Origin: Thermoleophilia bacterium
Lineage (GTDB): Bacteria; Actinomycetota; Thermoleophilia; Miltoncostaeales; Miltoncostaeaceae
Reading direction: 5' to 3'
Assembly: GCA_017882555.1 (NCBI GenBank)
Contig: JADGPH010000150.1
Coordinates: 1 to 9,892 of the forward strand
Length of the DNA: 9,892 bases
The position numbers and the translations under genes are program-made. This document shows positions 7,047 to 9,892 of the stretch, in pieces. Numbering within the stretch: the first letter of the stretch is position 1; each line of letters opens with the position of its first letter. A model generated the notes under the pieces. The model searched no databases. It saw only the letters and a program-made list of their open reading frames with translations, and had not been told where the DNA came from.

Positions 7047-7076
7047 CACTGAAGCGCTGAGGATCAAGGACAAATC

Positions 7077-8525
7077 GTGCCAACCGACGAAGTAGTTTCT
7101 GTGGCGGTCGCGTCGACGACCCCTTCTCGTTCCGGACCACTGTCGTGGGGACAGCGGTGGATGTGGGCGTACTTCGAAGAGACGTCGGTGCACCGCAATG
7201 CCGCCAACACTCCGTGCAGGCTCCACCTACCAGATGGGTTGGGGACCGAGCGTGTCTTGACGACCTTGAAAATGCTCGTGGCGCGTCACGAGTCGCTTCG
7301 CACGGTCTACCGGCGCAATGACCGCGGTGAACTCGCGCAGTTCGCTATGGAGCGCGGCGAAGTGCGGGTCACCGTCCACGAAGCGACGGCTGGCGCGGAG
7401 GGAATCTCGACTGTCGTCGAGGAGTTAGGTCGGCAACTCTGTGCCGTTGACTTCGACGTCGCGGAGGAGTGGCCCGTTCGAGCGGGTGTGGTGACCGTGG
7501 CAGGCGCCCCCCGCGGCGTTGTCATCGTCGTGGACCACATGGCTATCGACGCGTGGAGCATGGCGCTGCTGGGCGCCGAGTTCGAGGCGATGGTGAACGC
7601 AGCGGAGGGCATCTGGGAGAACATCCTCCCTCCGGTGCGGCACCACCCCATCGACCAGGCCACGAATGAGCAGGACTCGCACGCCGTACAGGTCGGTGGC
7701 CGGGCGCTGCGCCACTGGGAGAAGCAGCTCCGAAGCATCTCGCCACGCCTGCCGCGTCGCCGTACACGGAAGGACCGTCCAGCTGCCGTACACCACGATT
7801 CGGTTATGACCTCCGGCGCTCTCGTCGGGGCACTGGCCACTCTTTCCTCGCGGTACAAGACGTCGTGGGCCAACGTGCTCCTGGCCACCACGGCGGTGTT
7901 GTTGAGCACTCACCTGGACCAGGACCAGAGCCTGATCCAGGTGATCAGTTCCAATCGCTACCAGCCACAGACGCGAGCGTGCGTCGGCACTTTCATCCAG
8001 TCGGGTCTCGTCGTGGTCGACACCCCCCGGGATCGCGCTTTCGGCGCGATCGTCGCCGCCACCGCGACCGCCGCCTTCCATGCCTACAGGTTCGGTAGCT
8101 ACGACCCTTACCTGCTCGCGGAGCTGAGGCGCGAAATCTGCGGTGAGCCGGGCATGGAGCCGGACTTTTCCTACTACTTTAACTATCTTGACTACGAGCA
8201 GTTCGACTACCAAGCGCTGGCGGACGAGGGTAACCAAGCGCAAAATCAGGCGCAAACGAAAATTACCGCTCCGGTGTCGCGGACCGTTAGGAACGTAACT
8301 CTTTTCAGCAACTTCGAACCGAAGCGGGACTGTATGTCGGTCCAGTTAATCGCCGACTCCACGATCATTCATATCGGCTCCTTCTTCCGTGCGATGGAGA
8401 GCGTTCTGGCGGAGGCTGTCCTCGTGGATGACCTGGATGTCGAGGGAATGAGCCGGGTATCCGGTCTCGACCGTGGTGCGGCGAACCATCGAACACTGGG
8501 CACCGACCTGGAGGTGACCCGATGA
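7077..8525 (+). CDS. stand-alone NRPS-type condensation domain protein
   Basis: A 482-residue protein with the condensation-domain layout and no attached A or carrier domain. PLSWGQRWMW (about residues 21-30) matches motif C1 and RHESLRT matches C2. VVDHMAIDAWS (D153-H154...D158-A159) matches C3, normally HHxxxDG. VGTFIQSGLVVVD resembles C5, and SYYFNYLDYEQFD matches the late FNYL block. The second, catalytic His and the Asp are kept, while the first His is Asp and the Gly is Ala. It should join a carrier-bound acyl group to an amine or alcohol; discrete C enzymes such as SgcC5 of C-1027 biosynthesis do this with separate A and carrier proteins. A Gln/Asn-rich insert (about residues 384-396) follows the FNYL block. 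GTG 7077 has AAGGA at 7066-7070. The gap from the preceding gene is 30 bases. Confidence 0.85.
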   Translation: MPTDEVVSVAVASTTPSRSGPLSWGQRWMWAYFEETSVHRNAANTPCRLHLPDGLGTERVLTTLKMLVARHESLRTVYRRNDRGELAQFAMERGEVRVTVHEATAGAEGISTVVEELGRQLCAVDFDVAEEWPVRAGVVTVAGAPRGVVIVVDHMAIDAWSMALLGAEFEAMVNAAEGIWENILPPVRHHPIDQATNEQDSHAVQVGGRALRHWEKQLRSISPRLPRRRTRKDRPAAVHHDSVMTSGALVGALATLSSRYKTSWANVLLATTAVLLSTHLDQDQSLIQVISSNRYQPQTRACVGTFIQSGLVVVDTPRDRAFGAIVAATATAAFHAYRFGSYDPYLLAELRREICGEPGMEPDFSYYFNYLDYEQFDYQALADEGNQAQNQAQTKITAPVSRTVRNVTLFSNFEPKRDCMSVQLIADSTIIHIGSFFRAMESVLAEAVLVDDLDVEGMSRVSGLDRGAANHRTLGTDLEVTR

Positions 8526-8899
8526 GAGACAGCGAACTGGAGCCGGAGCACCGTGCGTTCCGCGAGACCGTGCGGGATTTCGTGAGCAAGGAGATCCTGC
8601 CCCATCATGAGCGCTGGGAGCGGGACGGAATGGTGGACCGCGACGTCTGGCTGGCTGCGGGGGAGGCGGGGCTGCTCGGCTTCAACGCACCGCAGGAGTA
8701 CGGCGGCATTGGTGTTCAGGACTATCGGTTCCACGCTCTCCTCTCCGAAGAGATCGTCAGGGCCGGCGCAACCGGGATCACCTTCGGCCTACACAACAGC
8801 GTCGTCGGTCCCTATCTGACGCGCCTCACCACGCCGGAACAGAAGATGCGCTGGTTACCCGCTTCTGCTCCGGACAGCTGGTCACCGCGCTCGCGATGA
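8522..8899 (+). pseudogene. acyl-CoA dehydrogenase, N-terminal fragment (frameshifted)
   Basis: The N-terminal 113 residues match the helical first domain of FAD-dependent acyl-CoA dehydrogenases: LEPEHRAFRETVRDFV at the start, LGFNAPQEYGGIG, then TPEQKMRWLP. After Pro113 (codon 8858-8860) the frame turns into an unrelated tail and stops at TGA 8897-8899. Reading one base out of phase from there gives RFCSGQLVTALAMSEPGAGSD, the expected continuation. Thus one base, most simply a C in the CCC run at 8858-8860, is missing. With it restored the gene (8522-9663) would encode about 380 residues, the normal family length. ATG 8522 overlaps the preceding stop and has GGAGG at 8510-8514. The break may be a true mutation or a sequencing error. 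Confidence 0.85.
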
Positions 8900-9663
8900 G
8901 CGAGCCCGGTGCGGGTAGCGACCTGATGAGCATGCGGACCACCGCGGTCCGGGACGGTGACAGTTACGTGCTCAACGGCTCCAAGACGTTCATCACCAAC
9001 GGAATCCAGGCAGACCTTGTTGTGGTCGCCGCCAAGTCCACTCAGCAACCAGGATCCCGAGGTATTAATCTGCTGGTGGTCGAGCGGGGTATGCCCGGTT
9101 TCGAGCGCGGGCGCAAGCTGGACAAGCTCGGTTTGCGCGCGCAGGACACTGCAGAGCTGTACTTCTCAGACGTACGGGTACCTGTGAACAACCTGCTGGG
9201 CAAGGGAGGTCGCGGCTTCGGCTACATGGTGGAGAACATGTCGCAAGAGCGACTCCACATTTCGGTGCTCGCTGTCGCGGGAGCGGAGGCAGCACTGACG
9301 CAAACTCTTACCTACTGCAAGGAACGTACCGCTTTCGGGCAGCCCATCGGCAGCTTCCAACACAACCGATTCACACTAGCCGAGATCGCCACCGAAGTTG
9401 ACATCGCGCGCACGTACCTGGACCGGGCAATCCACGAACACAACATGGGGCGCCTCGATTCAACCGGCGCGGCGATGGTCAAGCTCTGGACCAGTGAACT
9501 ACAGAAACGGGTGATCGACCGTTGCCTGCAACTCCACGGTGGATACGGGTACATGGCGGATAACCCCGTCGCGAAGACGTTCATAGACAGCCGGGTGCAG
9601 ACCATCTACGGCGGCACGACGGAGATCATGAAAGAGATCATCGGCCGCTCGCTCGGCGTGTGA
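8896..9663 (+). pseudogene. acyl-CoA dehydrogenase, middle and C-terminal fragment (frameshifted)
   Basis: This frame carries the rest of the dehydrogenase: MSEPGAGSD and FITNG of the beta domain, then RTAFGQPIGSFQ, LQLHGGYGYM and IYGGTTEIMKEIIG of the C-terminal helical domain. The usual catalytic Glu before G-T near the C-terminus is Gly (YGGT). A Glu is instead found in SQERL (codon 9247-9249, about residue 243 of the restored protein), the position used in isovaleryl- and long-chain acyl-CoA dehydrogenases. ATG 8896 has no ribosome site, and conserved residues precede it in frame, so it is not an independent gene start. Role by context: alpha,beta-dehydrogenation of an acyl-CoA or carrier-bound acyl group, as in prolyl-carrier oxidation by PltE-type enzymes. 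It is the last gene of the operon in this window. Confidence 0.85.
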
Positions 9664-9677
9664 TGCCGTTGCGCCCC

Positions 9678-9707
9678 CGCACAGATGTGCACTGAACCAT
9701 CTGCGCG
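9678..9707. terminator. possible terminator hairpin after the operon
   Basis: CGC-A-CAGATG (9678-9687) pairs with CATCTG-C-GCG (9698-9707), nine pairs with one A-C mismatch and a 10-base loop, 15 bases after the dehydrogenase stop. No T run follows. U-less hairpins are common at actinomycete gene ends, so termination is plausible but unproven. Confidence 0.35.
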
Positions 9708-9768
9708 TCACGAGGGCTGGTCCGCCGTGAGGCGCTGGGAATCGAAGGAGGTGCGAGACTTTCCTGGT

Positions 9769-9825
9769 GAGTCGGCATGGGGCGCGGTGCCGCGGTTTCC
9801 CGTGGTCCGTTTCCCCATGCCGCTC
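9769..9825 (-). ncRNA. group II intron domain VI with probable branch-point adenosine
   Basis: On the minus strand GAG (9825-9823) and CGGCATGGGG (9822-9813) pair with CCCCATGCCG (9782-9773) and CTC (9771-9769). The only unpaired base between the two helices is A at 9772, the expected bulged branch-point adenosine, a few bases before the intron end. The apical part holds an inner CCACGG-GAAA-CCGCGG hairpin. A 3-base linker separates it from domain V, as is usual. Confidence 0.75.
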
Positions 9826-9828
9826 TCC

Positions 9829-9862
9829 GAACCCGGCGTGCGGCTCTCACCGCACCGGGCTC
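9829..9862 (-). ncRNA. group II intron domain V
   Basis: A 34-nt hairpin beginning GAGC and ending GTTC, as domain V does. It contains the AGC catalytic triad near the 5' end, a GAGA (GNRA) tetraloop on a GTGCGG/CCGCAC stem, and a CG bulge on the 3' side before the CCCGG/CCGGG lower stem. Length and pattern match the classic domain V, with compensatory changes in the lower stem, so the fold is conserved rather than only the sequence. Confidence 0.82.
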
Positions 9863-9892
9863 TCCACGAGGGACCGTCGGGCTGGTTGCAGG

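Larger units (their letters stand above)
9767..9892 (-). mobile_element. group II intron, 3' end (partial; continues beyond the right edge)
   Basis: Reading the minus strand leftwards, a 34-nt domain V is followed after 3 bases by a domain VI hairpin with a bulged A, and then by AC at 9768-9767, fitting the usual AY intron end. The 5' domains and the reverse transcriptase/maturase gene would lie at higher coordinates, outside the window. The intron would therefore be inserted antisense to the operon, about 100 bases after the last gene. The exact 3' junction is approximate (9765-9767). The bases 9863-9892 would be the end of domain IV; they hold no stop codon in any minus-strand frame, so they do not show where an intron protein would end. 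Confidence 0.8.

Noticed and set aside
8896..8899. Two separate dehydrogenase genes coupled by an ATGA overlap
   Set aside because: No ribosome site precedes ATG 8896, and the conserved residues RFCSGQLVTALA before it are in the downstream frame, so this is one gene with an indel; the overlap is accidental.
9638..9850. Minus-strand open frame of 70 residues at the right edge
   Set aside because: It overlaps the group II intron domains V and VI and the dehydrogenase end, and its peptide is Arg-rich without motifs.

Overview
The window looks like part of a specialised-metabolite gene cluster from a high-GC actinomycete. Support comes from the strong G/C third-position bias in the genes, GTG starts, AGGA/GGAGG-type ribosome sites and tight ATGA overlaps. 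The group cannot be fixed from sequence reading alone; a Pseudonocardiales-like actinomycete is a guess. No gene here is recognised as belonging to a named cluster.

Layout. Positions 1-1038 hold no convincing conserved gene. There is a possible C-terminal scrap at the left edge (2-130), a doubtful 47-codon ORF (723-866), and a series of inverted and direct repeats. The repeats densest just upstream of the first gene (843-946) look like operator or leader structures. From 1039 to 9663 eight genes run on the + strand with gaps of at most 37 bases or with overlaps, so they are probably one operon: an MFS exporter (1039-2319), a two-domain SagB/nitroreductase-like flavin oxidoreductase (2316-3770), a stand-alone adenylate-forming ligase (3788-5278), a discrete acyl/peptidyl carrier protein (5316-5582), a DapB-like reductase (5575-6279), a class II aldolase/adducin-type enzyme (6276-7046), a stand-alone NRPS condensation domain (7077-8525), and an acyl-CoA dehydrogenase (8522-9663) broken by a one-base frameshift near 8860. 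After a short gap with one hairpin, the right edge (about 9767-9892) is the 3' end of a group II intron on the minus strand, with recognisable domains V and VI; the rest of the intron lies beyond the window.

How the genes may work together (inference). The ligase activates a carboxylic acid and loads it on the carrier protein. Redox enzymes (SagB-like, DapB-like, acyl-CoA dehydrogenase) and the aldolase-fold enzyme build or modify the substrate. The discrete condensation domain transfers the acyl group to an amine or alcohol, as discrete A/carrier/C sets do in enediyne pathways. The exporter removes the product. The pairing of a DapB-like cyclic-imine reductase with an aldolase-fold enzyme beside a carrier-protein assembly line is the most unusual point and suggests an unrecognised small-molecule pathway. 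No thioesterase, modular megasynthase, phosphopantetheinyl transferase or regulator is visible in the window.
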